Source of the DNA: Dryomyza anilis
Taxonomy: Eukaryota > Arthropoda > Insecta > Diptera > Dryomyzidae
Length of the DNA stretch: 64,000 bases
NCBI GenBank assembly: GCA_951804985.1
Contig: OX638133.1
Location: 4,422,501 to 4,486,500, forward strand
Direction: 5' to 3'
Below are positions 34,853 to 47,380 of this stretch, piece after piece. A program made the position numbers and the translations under genes. Numbering within the stretch: position 1 is the stretch's first letter; each line of letters starts with the position of its first letter. The notes beneath the pieces are model-generated. The model was not told the origin of the DNA. It saw only the letters and a program-made list of their open reading frames with translations, and did not search any database.

Positions 34853-36868
34853 TTACTTTCTATAAACTTCGCAGACATCCGATATTTCTGATACTGATTC
34901 TGACACAGTGCAATTATCATCGTCATTCTCTTCATCGGCGTCATTGTCAGAGCAACAGCTTTCTGCCTCACATCCACTCAAAGTGCAAGCAGGTTCCATT
35001 ATTAGCACATTCAAATCCGAATTACAGTGTAGCATTTGTGGGCGACAACAATAGCCGCACGTTTTTTGTAGTATGTCGCACTGCTTTTGAATACCGGGTA
35101 TATTGAAGCGGTACATGGACAAGGCGCGCATGCGTCTAAACCAAACATCCAATTGTGGCCATCTCTCCTTTTGCTTTTCTATTGGAAACATTATATCTAA
35201 AGAGCCAACTGTGGTTACAATAGAAATGTCGGCAATGGTAAGCTGAAAATTAAAAAAATAGTTAATATTATATAGAAAAAAAAACAATGTTTTCCACGCA
35301 CAGATGCGCCCACCACATATGCAGACTTCTCAAGGAATGCGTTCATAGTGACATAGGCCTGCGTAACTTTCTTCTCGTGATATTCCATATTAATACAGTC
35401 ATTGCAAAGAATTTCAGACTAAGACATCAAAAAAACAGGTCAATTAATACAATGTCTTGAATTTCAGTTATAATAGACGTACGTGCTCAACTGTCATCAA
35501 AAGGGAACGTAACGTAAAAATCCAAAATCCACGAATATCTACGTCCCGTCACATTAATATGATATACGCATTTATCGGAATATTCCGGTCACATTTGAGC
35601 ACGTTACGTCTATTACAACTCCAGATTTATGTGTGCTGAACCTACCAAAAGCAAACTATGTCTCTTATAGAGCACCATGCCCTCGAAAAATAGTTTGTTA
35701 AAGATATCCAAACGCGTTCGATAGCATTGTGGATACAATTGCTTGACGTGACAGCCGCCGAAAGCTTCGCAAATATATATGAGTATCGTATGACTGTCTG
35801 TGAGCACCAGGTCACAGTGTACCAATGTGGGTACCGTTTGTATAGGATTCAACTGCAATATCGGCTTAAAATCGCTGTCTTTCTACTCAATTATGAACAA
35901 CTCACCTTCGTATATGTTTCAGTGCAATGTTGCCCCTTCAGTAAGTCTACGTGTCTCAGTTCCACATATATTCTGAGAACATTGATCAGCATGAGAACAC
36001 TACGTGACTGTGGATTTAGCTCATCATAGTAAAGAACGAGCGGAGATGGCGATGGTTTAAACCAATTGAATGGAAAGCAGGCTTTGTTCTCTTTCGATTT
36101 ATCGTTGGATCGATTACAATCTACTTTTGGTTTTTTACATTTTTCATTGGAATTATTAGATTTCGGTGCATCACATTTTGGTGCATTAGATTTTGGTGCA
36201 TCACATTTTGGTGCATTAGATTTTGGTGCATTACATTTTGATGCATTACTTTTTGGTGTATTACATTTTGATGTATTAGATTTCGGTGCATTACATTTGG
36301 ATTTTGTAAGGAATGTTTTTAACTCTTCAATTAGCTGTTGTAATTGTTCGGGAAGTTCGTTGTTATTCGCTAAATTTTGCAAATATTGTAAAATTTGGAA
36401 ATTTTGTAGATTCTGTAAAGTTTGTAGATTTTGTAAACTTTCTATATTATGCAGTAATTTTTCATTTAAATCTTCTTCACTCTCCGCAGATTGTCCCCGA
36501 CATGGAAGCGGTTTAGCCGATTCTAATTGGGTTTCACTTTCTCGCATTGACCTTAGAGAACATGTCGGTTCTTGCATTTCTTTGCTCGCATTTTTCCGTT
36601 CTGAAAGTTTGTCTGGATGTCTCTGCAGTTGTTCTTTCTTATCTTTGGATGAATCTTTCTTTTCTGGATGTTTTTCGGGATGTTTGTCTGAATGTTTTTC
36701 TGGATGTTTATCATCTGGCTGTTTTTCTTCGGGTTTTTTTGTAGATGAATTATTTGCCTCAGAATTTGATGTTTGTTTTTGAAAAAGACCGGAAAAAAAT
36801 CCATGTTTTTGATCCTTTTGTGTGGGCTCCGTTGTTGATTGCGTTGCGTCCTTAGATTTTGCAGCCAT
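34853..36868 (-). CDS. Nobo-derived GST with Cys-repeat N-terminal extension (paralogue B)
   Basis: Exons on the minus strand 36868-35906, 35852-35646, 35418-35302 and 35242-34853 give 558 residues. I chose the ATG at 36868 (AAAATGG context, M-A-A-K-S); upstream in-frame sequence lacks a better start. Residues 1-274 form an extension with H-P-E-K repeats (about 53-70), a leucine/asparagine-rich L-Q-N-L-Q segment (about 144-166) and five perfect-length 10-residue repeats K-C-N/D-A/T-P-K-S-N-x-x (191-240). The GST core (about 275-520) has SPLVLYYDE, VPTL and LTDSHTI and is Nobo-like, with the same three introns. Oddities: the usual catalytic Ser position reads Asn (ELNPQSRS), Nobo Asp113 is His386, and an acidic tail (EENDDDN) ends the protein. 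Loss of conventional glutathione conjugation is likely by inference. The next gene upstream is nobo, 265 bp away. Confidence 0.85.
36149..36298 (-). repeat. Five 30-bp coding repeats in paralogue B
   Basis: Exactly five units of 30 bp encode K-C-N-A-P-K-S-N-T-S and variants, one Cys per unit. The + strand shows ATTAGATTTTGGTGCATCAC-like iterations. The regular period and conserved Cys suggest recent expansion in frame. Confidence 0.92.
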
Positions 36869-37133
36869 TTTTTTATAGTCTGGACAAAGCATGGGCCACT
36901 TCACAAAGGTCAAGCAGTATTTGTTAAATTCTAGCTTTAACTATTTTTTACCATATTTTTGTAAGATTTTTTTTTATATTATTTTATTTTTATTAAACAT
37001 AAATCGAACACAAAAATTTGAAATGCTAATTGCATTAAATTTAAATGAAGTCAAAAAGCTAAAGTCAAAAAAATATTGAATTTTATTTGTTTTTTTTCTG
37101 TGTATTTTTATTTTAATCGATTATTAACTTTTT

Positions 37134-38298
<1,165 letters not shown>

Positions 38299-38527
38299 GC
38301 TAAATTGATCAAGTCTAGTTCAGGTATCAGAGCACGTTCAGTGAATTTTAAAACGATCACGTCCGTTGTGTACGATGGCCGGCTTATGACTGATCGTTGG
38401 TTCTGCTTTCAATTGTTTTAGAAATGCGTTTGCGGTTTTTGTTACTTTAGTCGCTGAACTCAATATGATATATTTTAAGATCAATTCAAATAAAATATAA
38501 AGTTTACAAAAAGTGTATTGAGTTTTC

Positions 38528-38594
<67 letters not shown>

Positions 38595-39156
38595 TATATG
38601 TTTTTTTATTTATTTATGCATGTTTTTATTTATTTATTTATATATTTATCAATTTTACTTTTTTTTGTAATATTCAACAGTACCAAAAAGTTATTATTCG
38701 ATAAATTTTGAAGATATTCATAAAATAATATTTTGAAGACATGGGGAAAATGAAATTTGGACAAATGTTCAAAATTAAAGTTATAACTTTTTTAAAATTC
38801 CATTTCAGTTGTACATCTTCTTTTTTATAAAAAATTGTATTTGGCTGAATTTGCAGTGAGTACAAATTCTGTTTATTTATTTTATTTTTTTGTATTATAA
38901 ATTTTATTCAGCATTACTAATCGAAACATGGTATTCGATACCGATACACGTACGAGTATTTGGTACCCCAAAACGTCATCACTATAAACAGCTGACATTT
39001 GACAGTTTCAGTTTCGAGGGAAAACATAACCTCTGTTTTCTATTGGTTTCTTTGCTCTGCAGCAGAAATAATCATTTTCATTGATAATTGTGATTAAATT
39101 TTATTACTTAATTAACTGTGATAATTGACAAACGTTTTAATTGAACCACAAGAAAA
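38299..39156. promoter_or_regulatory. Divergent intergenic region nobo / mRpS39
   Basis: An 858-bp region upstream of both nobo (-) and mRpS39 (+), presumably holding both promoters. It contains a (TTTA)n microsatellite and AT-rich sequence. I cannot assign specific elements. Confidence 0.45.
38530..38646. repeat. (TTTA)n microsatellite
   Basis: A long run of TTTA units, uninterrupted for about 70 bp and then interrupted by TATATATG and GCATG. Confidence 0.95.
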
Positions 39157-41341
39157 ATGTTTCTGCTGCGCCAAGCCAACCGCCTGCCGAAATCGCTACC
39201 GCGTTTTATACCCTGCAGTAACAACTCTGTGGCCAATTACACAAGCATCGCAGAGCAGCATATTGAAATACCAGATCGCATACCGCGCTCTCCCACTGAC
39301 ATTTTACAGGCACTCGCCAGCACCGTAGGCAATGATCCGACGGCTCCACACTACAAATACCACGATGACCCCTACTTGATTCCCACATCGAACGTGGGCA
39401 AACGCACCTTTTCCATGGCGCAGGAATCGGGTCGAAAGGCAGCCAAGTGGATCAAGGAACAGCACAGAGATCTGTTTATGGTATGTTATTTAATCTAATA
39501 TTAAAACAAAGTATAATATCTTGGATTTATGCAGCACTCGGAAGCACAACCCTCCATCAAAGCTTTTGCTCCCAAAATGATCTTCACCGAGGAGTCGGAG
39601 GTGGACGAGTGCGCGCTGCGTGATCTAATCGGACAGTCGGAAATCACAGATGCAGTATTTGTCTATAACCTAATGCAGCAAAAGGGCATCGAAGTAAGCA
39701 ACGATCTAAAGCAAAGCCTGCTGGAGCTAGTCTGCTTCTACAACAACGAGGAGCCGCTGCCGGAGGAGCTCATCGAAGAACGTTGGTTTAAACAGAGCAT
39801 AACGGGCAGCGAACGCATGCGTAAGACATGGAAGGATGGCGACTTTGCGGAGCTGCTCTTCAACGAAATCGAACCAAAAACAGCGTCCACTTATGCGGCG
39901 CTGATACGCGGCATGGCCAAGTATTTTCAGGTTATTATAAATCGGCGCCTCTTACGAAAAGTAACATGTTTGATAATTTGATATTGACATTTTCATATAA
40001 ACATTTTAAACTTGTTAGTTTTCATAAGGAGCGTCGAAATGAAATAAAAAGAACCAAATATCGAAATGTTTAAATTATGCCGCTTAAAAAATTTTGTTAT
40101 AGGCTGAACGCTCATATGCGCTTCTACAAGAGGCCACCGACAAGCAGTTGGAACTGGACACAACCACTTTCAACGCCGTCATATCCATGTCCAGCTTTCT
40201 CAAGGAAACCGCCGATCAGCGTTGGGATCTCTGTCGCGATCTGCTGCAACAAATGTCACAGCAGCAACTTCAGCCCAATTTGGGCACATTGAATGCGATG
40301 CTCGAGAGCATAAGCACCTTTGGCAACTACAAATTTGCGCGCAGCTGCGCACTCAAGTCGCTGGGTGAATTCAAGCAATTGGGCATTGAACCGTCGCTGG
40401 CTACATATTACTATGTGCTGATTATCTTCTGCCGTGAACGCGGCCCCGTTTCGCATGTCATCGTCGATATACTGCGCGAATTGCAGGGCAAAGCGCTGCA
40501 TATTCAGGATGCCAAGGATACGTACTTCTTTGCCACGGCCATGGATGTTTGTCGCAATCACCTGCATGACAAGTCGCTGGCCAAGCGGGTCAACGAGCTG
40601 CTGTTGACGGCACAAAACTTCAATTTGATCGGCGATTCATACAAAGAATCGATCTACTATCGTCACTACTTTGCGCTGCTGTGTCAGACGGAGCCGCTGG
40701 AGGAATTCATGCAAACCTACGACCTGCTGGTACCCAACGTTTACATACCGGAGCCCGGTGTAATGGAGGAAATACTCAAGGCGGTGGAAATGAATGCGGC
40801 CATCGAGTTAGTGCCGCGTCTCTGGTCCGATCTGGTGATATTCGATCACACCAATCGTGAGAGTCTGCTGACGCGCATACTCAAGATTATGCTTGACAAT
40901 GCACCAAATGTGTCCGTACCGACACAGGCCAATCTGCCCGAACAATTTGCCAAAGTGGCGCTGGACATTTACACGAAAATTGACGAACAGAAGGAGGGAC
41001 GCATCAAGAAATTGTCCTTTACCGGCCAAATGATCGGCGATATACTGACGCTGCTGGTGCGTGGTGACAACTATGAGAAGGCGGTGGAGGTCTTCACCAA
41101 CATTGACCGCAATCAACATCGCATTCCCGGTACACCTTCCGAGCAGTGTATGTCGGAGTTTATTGCAGCATGCATAGCGAACAAGGCACCTAGTCAAGCG
41201 ATCGCCTGTCTGCAATATTGCGTTGAAAATAATATGGAGTGCTTGCAGCTGGCCAAGCAGATTAATACGGGCTTTACGCTGAACGAGGTGCACATCTCGA
41301 AGATGAAGTCGTTGGTGGGCGATGCATTTCTTAAAGACTAA
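39157..41341 (+). CDS. mRpS39: Mitochondrial ribosomal small-subunit PPR protein (PTCD3)
   Basis: Three exons, 39157-39480, 39535-39930 and 40103-41341, give 652 residues. The protein matches the PTCD3/mS39 family by overall length and by pentatricopeptide-type helix pairs across the C-terminal two thirds (for example GTLNAMLESISTFGNYKFAR and SLATYYYVLIIFCRERG). The basic, hydrophobic N-terminus (MFLLRQANRLPKSLPRF) looks like a mitochondrial targeting presequence. In other animals this protein sits on the mitoribosomal small subunit near the mRNA entry and supports mitochondrial translation. The second intron has a weak donor (CAG-GTTATT), chosen because it keeps the frame and the PPR alignment. 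AATAAA occurs at 41386, 45 nt after the stop. The adjacent nobo start makes this a divergent pair. Confidence 0.9.
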
Positions 41342-42416
41342 AGATGTAGAAGGAGAGTTCATTTAAATTAAGTTGTTAATCAGTCAATAAAATAAAATAA
41401 AAAGTCATTAATATGGTTTAAAAATATTACACATGATATTTAGTTTTTCAATAAGACCGCATTAAGCAATTTAGTAGCGCTCTTTAATTGTTGTTTGTTT
41501 TATGTTGTTGTCTTTTTTGAGCACTCAAAAAAAAAGGAGTCATTATTATGAATTCTTTAAGACCCCTAACAAATGCATCAAATTTAAATTTATTTCTGAG
41601 CGCTCAGAAAATGGACTCATAAAAGTTTTATATTTTAGAATCTTTCAAGAATGCTTCAAAATATGACTCATAAAAGATAAAGGCCCATAGCCAGAGGGGT
41701 TGTATGTGTTGTGACCACCTGGGTTTTTGCTAATTTTTTTGAGTATATCATTGTTAAAATTCGATTTAAAACAAGAAGGAATTCAGGAATATTTTATTCC
41801 TTAGTTCAAAATTTGTTTTTATTTAAATTGATTTCTATTGTAAATCATATCTCGCTTTACGCTCCTGCATAAAATTTGGATTATGGTTTTCGAAAAATCC
41901 CAAAATAACTAATTTGTCTAAAGAAATCCGCAAATTCTAAATGAATAAATCTTTTGCGTTCCTCATAATGTTCAGTGATTTCCTTTTCTCCCTATTAAAG
42001 TTATATAAAAAAGTATTGAAAATGAATATTTTAAATCCATGTGAATCTTTCATACAGTTTTCATATTTGAATAAAATCCTTTTTTGTAATTTTATTTATT
42101 CGTGAAAATCTTGAAAGTAACTATTTAAGAGTAATGTAATTTAATGTAAGTCATTTGATTCTTATAAGACTCAAAATATTTGTTAGGACGCTTACAAAAT
42201 CGTCGATTTATTTTCCAAGTCAATTAATATTTTATTTTAATATAAAAATGACTAAACAGTAGAATACAGTGCATTGAGGTGTTCCAAAGTGTGTAGATAT
42301 AACTGCTGATTCATTCATATTATGTTTAATTTAATATATAAATATTGCACCGTGCATATGATCCGAAATTAAATCAAAATTCTCCAACACGTTTTTGCAT
42401 TGGTCTAAAATCCTTT
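41342..42416. other. Convergent intergenic region
   Basis: Contains the mRpS39 3' UTR (AATAAA repeated near 41386-41400) and the 3' end of the DHHC gene. A dyad GAGCGCTC lies near 41597. No gene is seen. Confidence 0.45.
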
Positions 42417-43463
42417 TTAAAGATTCTTTGCCGACTCCAGCGACAACGTCTCCCAGTGTATGCCATCATGCGTCAGTTCACTACGCACAAATGGCGACAG
42501 CCACACCAAATGCATGCGCCTTCCCAGCACCACCTGCAGATTGTTGCGCCAACCGTGATCATACTTGCGCGAACGCCGTTCATGCAGCACACTGCCGCGC
42601 AACACAACGGGCATATGATAGATCATAAGCACCAATGTATAAAAGAAAGCGACCAGATTCAGAACATAGATCAGCAAATATAAGTTGTGCAGTGTGCTGT
42701 CCAGCGCGAACATCATCATGGGAAACATCATTTTCAAATAGGTGCCCATGTTGACATAACGCTCCGCATAGAGACCCCAGATATAGATACTGGTGTAAAT
42801 GCACGTATAGCCGGAGCCAATGAACAGGTAGGTCATGAAAAGCAGAAAGTAGCGTTGATTCTTGTGACCCACACAACAGCCCGTGAAGACACAGTGGTGG
42901 TCACGCTTTAGAATACAAGTGCCGCATGTGTTGCAGTGCCAGGAGCGCGGTGGCGCCATTGTCTCGCAATCGGCGCAGTAACGCCATAGACGGCGTACGC
43001 GAATATCGGTCGGTGGTTGCAGTAGTTCGCCTAAAGAAAAACTAAATTGGTAACATTTGTGTGGTTTCAGTAGTTACGCTCAAAGACTATACATATTCTA
43101 TATATAGTATATATACTATATATACATAGTATATGTATAGTTTTGGTTACGCTTACCTTGTATACTTGTGTCCACCAGCATGCAGGCAATCATGTTGCCA
43201 GTGATGTTAAATACCACAAATACGGCCGCCACCCATGTGCAGCTATTGATGAAGCCGCCACTCTCGTGGAATTCCGGCAACACAATGGCCAACTCAAAGA
43301 CAAACGTTATCGGTATGAAGATGAAGAGCAAAAGGAAGCTGACCATGTCGGCGGTAGTACGCGGCATGAAGTGTTTTCGTATGCGCATACGTGCGACTGA
43401 AGTGGTCAATAGGAGGTCATCTGGAGTTCCAATGTTCATCAGCTTCCTCGTAATCGCTTGCAT
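42417..43463 (-). CDS. DHHC palmitoyltransferase (ZDHHC24-like), copy 1
   Basis: Exons 43463-43157 and 43030-42417 on the minus strand give 306 residues. There are two hydrophobic segments in exon 1 (about residues 40-63 and 74-97). The Cys-rich domain begins at about 121 with the active-site DHHC at 146-149 (LKRDHHCVFTGCCVGHKNQR). Two more hydrophobic spans follow, as expected for a four-pass S-acyltransferase of Golgi or ER membranes. The zinc-ligand pattern CNTCGTCILKRDHHC is complete, so it should be active. The best family match from memory is the Drosophila CG4676 / vertebrate ZDHHC24 group. It pairs with a second, diverged gene 1.15 kb upstream that shares the single phase-1 intron. 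Substrates unknown. Confidence 0.92.
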
Positions 43464-44611
43464 TTTAAGATGTTTGGTATTTGTGTTAAAAATATTAATT
43501 TGATGTTAGCAGATATTTCCCAAATATTTTGAAATAACTCAAAATATATTCGTGTTTACTTTTGAAACGTCAAAAACTTTCCTAGCCAAAAAATAACCAC
43601 CCCCTTTACATACACACAGAAAAAAAAGTGTGTAAATATAACTAAAATGTTAATCAATCCAATTAATTTTTAATTGAAACTCAGCCGATGTAACTTTTAG
43701 TAACATTGAATTTCATATTCGTAATAATGAGAATATGTTAATTGGAGAAACTTTAATTAATTTTTTTGGTCATATTGATATTAAAGTTGTTATATATATT
43801 ATATTTTTTATTGGGAATTTTTAAATCATTAATTAATTAATTAGTAACATTAATTAAAAATTCCATTCGATAGAAATTGGATCAATTAAATATTTTTTTA
43901 AATTAAATAAAATATTTGTCGAATAGAACATATGAAAATAAAAATAATTTATTTCAATATGTAATATAAAATAAATATTAAATCAGTATTTATACTGTGC
44001 TTTGTAAAATTCTTTGGGTCACTAATATTTATTTCTGAATTAAGATTCAAAAATTTACATTTATGTAAATTTTTTAAAATTTTAAATTATAAAGAATAAT
44101 AATATCTTTTTTGATGTTTGGGTAAGCGCTTTTGATTTATAATTTACTAATTTTTAAATCCCGATTTAACTCATTTAATCGTCGTTGTAGAACGAAAAGT
44201 CACTAACTACATTTTTATGAAAAACTTAAATTTCGAGTTTGTTGATTAATATTATAAAAAGTAATTGATATATTTTTAAAGTTTAAATATCAATTGATAG
44301 ATTTGTATTTTCTTATCATGTAATAAAAAAATTGAGATCATCGATTAAAAATTAACAGATATATAAAGATTTTTGTAAATGAATATTGTATTTGGTGTCT
44401 TTTCGTTCTATAACGACGAAATACGTAACAGTTTTTCTACATCAAACAATATGTTCAGAATTGTATACGTTTTTATTTTTATATTGAATTTCTCTAAATA
44501 TTATATTATGTTTTTAGTATAATATTTTTTAAACAAGAACATTTCTTTCTTTAACATTTTTCTAATCTCTTATTAATTAATTACAAAATTATAATACATT
44601 CATTATCTACA
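43464..44611. other. Intergenic DNA between the two DHHC genes
   Basis: AT-rich. Holds an ACACAGAAAAAAAAGTGTGT motif near 43613 that resembles MITE ends, and a clear MITE at 44177-44421. No gene is seen. Confidence 0.45.
44177..44421. mobile_element. TA-flanked MITE, copy 2
   Basis: Same inverted repeats as 30521-30781: ATCGTCGTTGTAGAACGAAA on the left and the complement of TTTTCGTTCTATAACGACGA on the right. The interior also mirrors (AAATTTCGAG..., TTAATATTATAAAAAGTAAT). Length about 245 bp, no frame. It sits in the spacer between the DHHC genes. Confidence 0.72.
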
Positions 44612-45537
44612 CTATTTATTTTTCAGTTTTTGTTTTTTAACTCGAACGGTATTGCTCAGTTTAACCCAAGTAATACCGTCGTCAGGTAGGTCGCTTCTTA
44701 TTAATGGCGATAGCCATGCCAAATGTTTTCGCTTTCCAAAAATACTCTCCATATTACGTTCAACACCCGCGTCGTAATCGTAATCACTACCACGTTCAAA
44801 GCATACGGCTCCACGTAGTATCGTTGGACCATGATATATCAGTAATACCACAGAATATGCCAGCGCCAATATATTTAAATTGTACAGGATCAGATAAAAA
44901 TTATGCCATGTTGAGCCAGTAAGTAACATTAGCATCGGACAGACCATTTTCAGCAGTGACAACCAATTTCTATAGAGATGAGCCTTCAACACCCACAAAT
45001 AAAGCGAATTATAAACAAACGCATACGTTGCGCCGATAAACAAAAATAAAACAAACATCATAAAATAACGGTGATTTCGGTGACCCACACAGCATCCCGT
45101 GAAGAGACAATGATGATCGCGTTTCAAAATACATGTTTTGCACACCTTGCAATGCCAGGAACGTGGTGGAGCTAATTTATTGCAATGTTTACATTGACGC
45201 CAACCTAGTGCCTCTGCATTCGTTGGAGCTTTGACACTGACCGCTATAAATAAATTCTCTTTAAATTGTTCTCTCTCTCTCACAATGTCTCACAAACACA
45301 CTTACCATCAACGCTAGTATCGACCATCATGCACGCGATCATATTTCCTTTGATATTAAAAACCAAAAACATTGCAACTATGAATGTAAAAGTATGAAAA
45401 AATCCGCCAGGTTCATGAAATTCCGGCAAGACTACGATCATTTCGAATATAAACACAATCGGCATGAAAACACCAATTAACAGAAAACATAAAACGTCGA
45501 CTAAACGACGCGGTAATATATTTTTTCGTATTTTCAT
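44612..45537 (-). CDS. DHHC palmitoyltransferase (ZDHHC24-like), copy 2
   Basis: Exons 45537-45306 and 45243-44612 on the minus strand give 287 residues. It has the same layout as the neighbouring gene: two hydrophobic segments in exon 1, a Cys-rich domain with QCKHCNKLAPPRSWHC, active-site DHHC at about 120-123 (LKRDHHCLFTGCCVGHRNHR) and two further membrane spans. All zinc-ligand Cys/His positions and the catalytic Cys are present. The intron position and phase match copy 1 exactly, so the two arose by tandem duplication. It lacks about 25 N-terminal residues present in copy 1 and has more AT-rich codon use, suggesting relaxed codon selection or restricted expression. The C-terminus is Lys-rich (KKQKLKNK). 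Confidence 0.9.
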
Positions 45538-46106
45538 TTTGACTAATTATATTTTTTTATATTATTTAGTATCACTTATCACTGCATTTCGCTGAATACC
45601 AAAGTAAACTGAATGGGTTGAAATAAGCAAAGTATGAGTAAACTCAGTCTTATCACGTGGACGCAGCAAAAACCCAAAGTAGTATAGAGTGTGACGTAAT
45701 TTTATCGCTCTCAGCTAATTGTTAAATAAGTGATCCACAAAACAACTAATACAACTATATATATGTTAGTAAAGCATATACAAAGGGTTGAATTTATTGA
45801 TATTTTCATTTATGCATAATTTTTTTTTCATGATATTATTATTTATAAATCAATAAAAATTTTATTATTTTTTTTTTTATAAAAAAGAAAAAGCTTATAT
45901 ATGCATGTTTTACAATATCATTTCAAAACCTGGATGTTAATTCCAAAATGAGTAACAATCTTTAATACGTTTTCGACTATATTTGTCACACGTTAAAATA
46001 TGTTATAGTCACAATCATAACTATTGTTTGGGGCAAATAAAAAAAAAATAATATTTTTAGTTTTTCACTTAAAAAAACATATATAGCCTTACCAACAATC
46101 AAATAA

Positions 46107-47055
46107 CTACCCAGCTAACGTCAGAGTTCAAGTTACACTCAGGCTCTAGAATCTTGAATATAACTTGAGTGTTTTGATTTATTACAAAAATGTTTTAGAA
46201 CAACATTGTTTTAAGTTTTTTTCATTTTAAACAGCAAGGCAACATTGTCAATCAAAAATAATTGTGACATAAGTGTGTAACGTTTTTTTTAACACATTTT
46301 TAAAGATTGCATTAAAAAGGTAATAAATAATATCATACATTAATTACATTGCTGTTAATTGTCTTTTTCTGTTTGTTCTCTTGGTATGAACGCGGTGGCG
46401 AGAATATTGAAAATACAGAGTTGGATTCGCAATACCTCGTAGGAGTACAGCAGTTGTCGTGCATACGGAAAGGATGCTTTAAAAACATTCAAAGACCTTG
46501 ATTGAATCGCCGCACATAAACCAAATGACTAATAGAGTTCAGCATTTGGTCTGCCGTCCATGGCATCTCAGATCATGTGTTCGAACAGTCAATGTAGTCG
46601 ACGTCGGCCGATAGATTGTCCTGATTTGTGTTAATTTATAGTGCATACATAATGTTATCCATAACATAATATTAAAAAAAAAGTTGATATGTATTAGCAA
46701 CTATTTCGTTTCTCTTGTTGCAGAAATAGCCATTATATAAAATCAATATTATGATATATAAGTAGAGGCTCATTTAGGAGCCTTTTCGGAAACTTTTTAT
46801 GAATGAAAAATGAATCTTCCTAGATTCAGATACATGAGCATTTTTAGTTTACTTTTAGGCTCATTTGCTAGACCATTTTTAGGTTCAGAAACAATAATTA
46901 AAAAAGAGCCTTCTAACTATGCTCAGGTCTGAATGACGCATTTTTATCAGAAAATGTATATTTCAAGACTCTTTTCTGAATGAAACATGAGCGCTCAGGC
47001 TCAGGTAAAAGTTTGTGAAAACAATCTTTTCGGAGTTCTAGCGTTGGCTGGGTAA
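46107..47055. mobile_element. About 950-bp TIR element
   Basis: The left end CTACCCAGCTAACGTCAGAG is matched by the complement of the right end (TTACCCAGCCAACGCTAGAA). Inside, the right third repeats CTCAGGCTC and GAGCCTTNT words that also occur near the left end (CTCAGGCTCTAGAA at 46139). No transposase frame is seen; it is likely a non-autonomous DNA transposon. Confidence 0.5.
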
Positions 47056-47247
47056 CAACAAATAATCGGATTTCACAAATCTTCCATATAAATTTATATC
47101 AAAAGTCGACAGCTATTTTAAGTTGAACAATATTTTTAATTACTGGTAACGCTGATAGAACCGAAAAGTCTGGAGCAAATATTTATAAAAAAAATGGAAT
47201 TTACATTAGACAAATATTATATATATTATTAATATTAAATTATTTAG

Positions 47248-47380
47248 TAAATTGGCAGATGCAGATGAGGTAGTGGGTGGTGCATTCAGTAACAGTGTGC
47301 GATTAGTTAATGATCAGGTCCAAAAGTTGAGTGTTCCGAATGCAGTCAATGAAATCTATTCGGCTGGTTGTACCGTCTAA
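47248..47380 (+). other. Possible orphan terminal exon or retrocopy fragment
   Basis: After an acceptor-like AAATTATTTAG, an open segment reads K-L-A-D-A-D-E-V-V-G-G-A-F-S-N-S-V and ends Y-S-A-G-C-T-V-stop. AATAAA follows about 10 nt later (47390). The codon usage looks protein-like, unlike the surrounding AT-rich DNA, but no upstream exon is found and I do not recognise the protein. It could be the last exon of a gene with distant exons, or a decayed fragment. Confidence 0.3.

Noticed and set aside
36066..36782. 238-residue plus-strand frame opposite paralogue B
   Set aside because: Shadow of the repeat-rich exon 1; the minus strand has the GST homology, intron structure and start codon.
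36869..36913. Upstream extension of paralogue B beginning at TTG
   Set aside because: It has no ATG at its end; the ATG at 36868 has a better context and parallels the M-A start of paralogue A.
40808..41362. Minus-strand frames overlapping mRpS39
   Set aside because: Shadows of a conserved gene; no homology or splice support.
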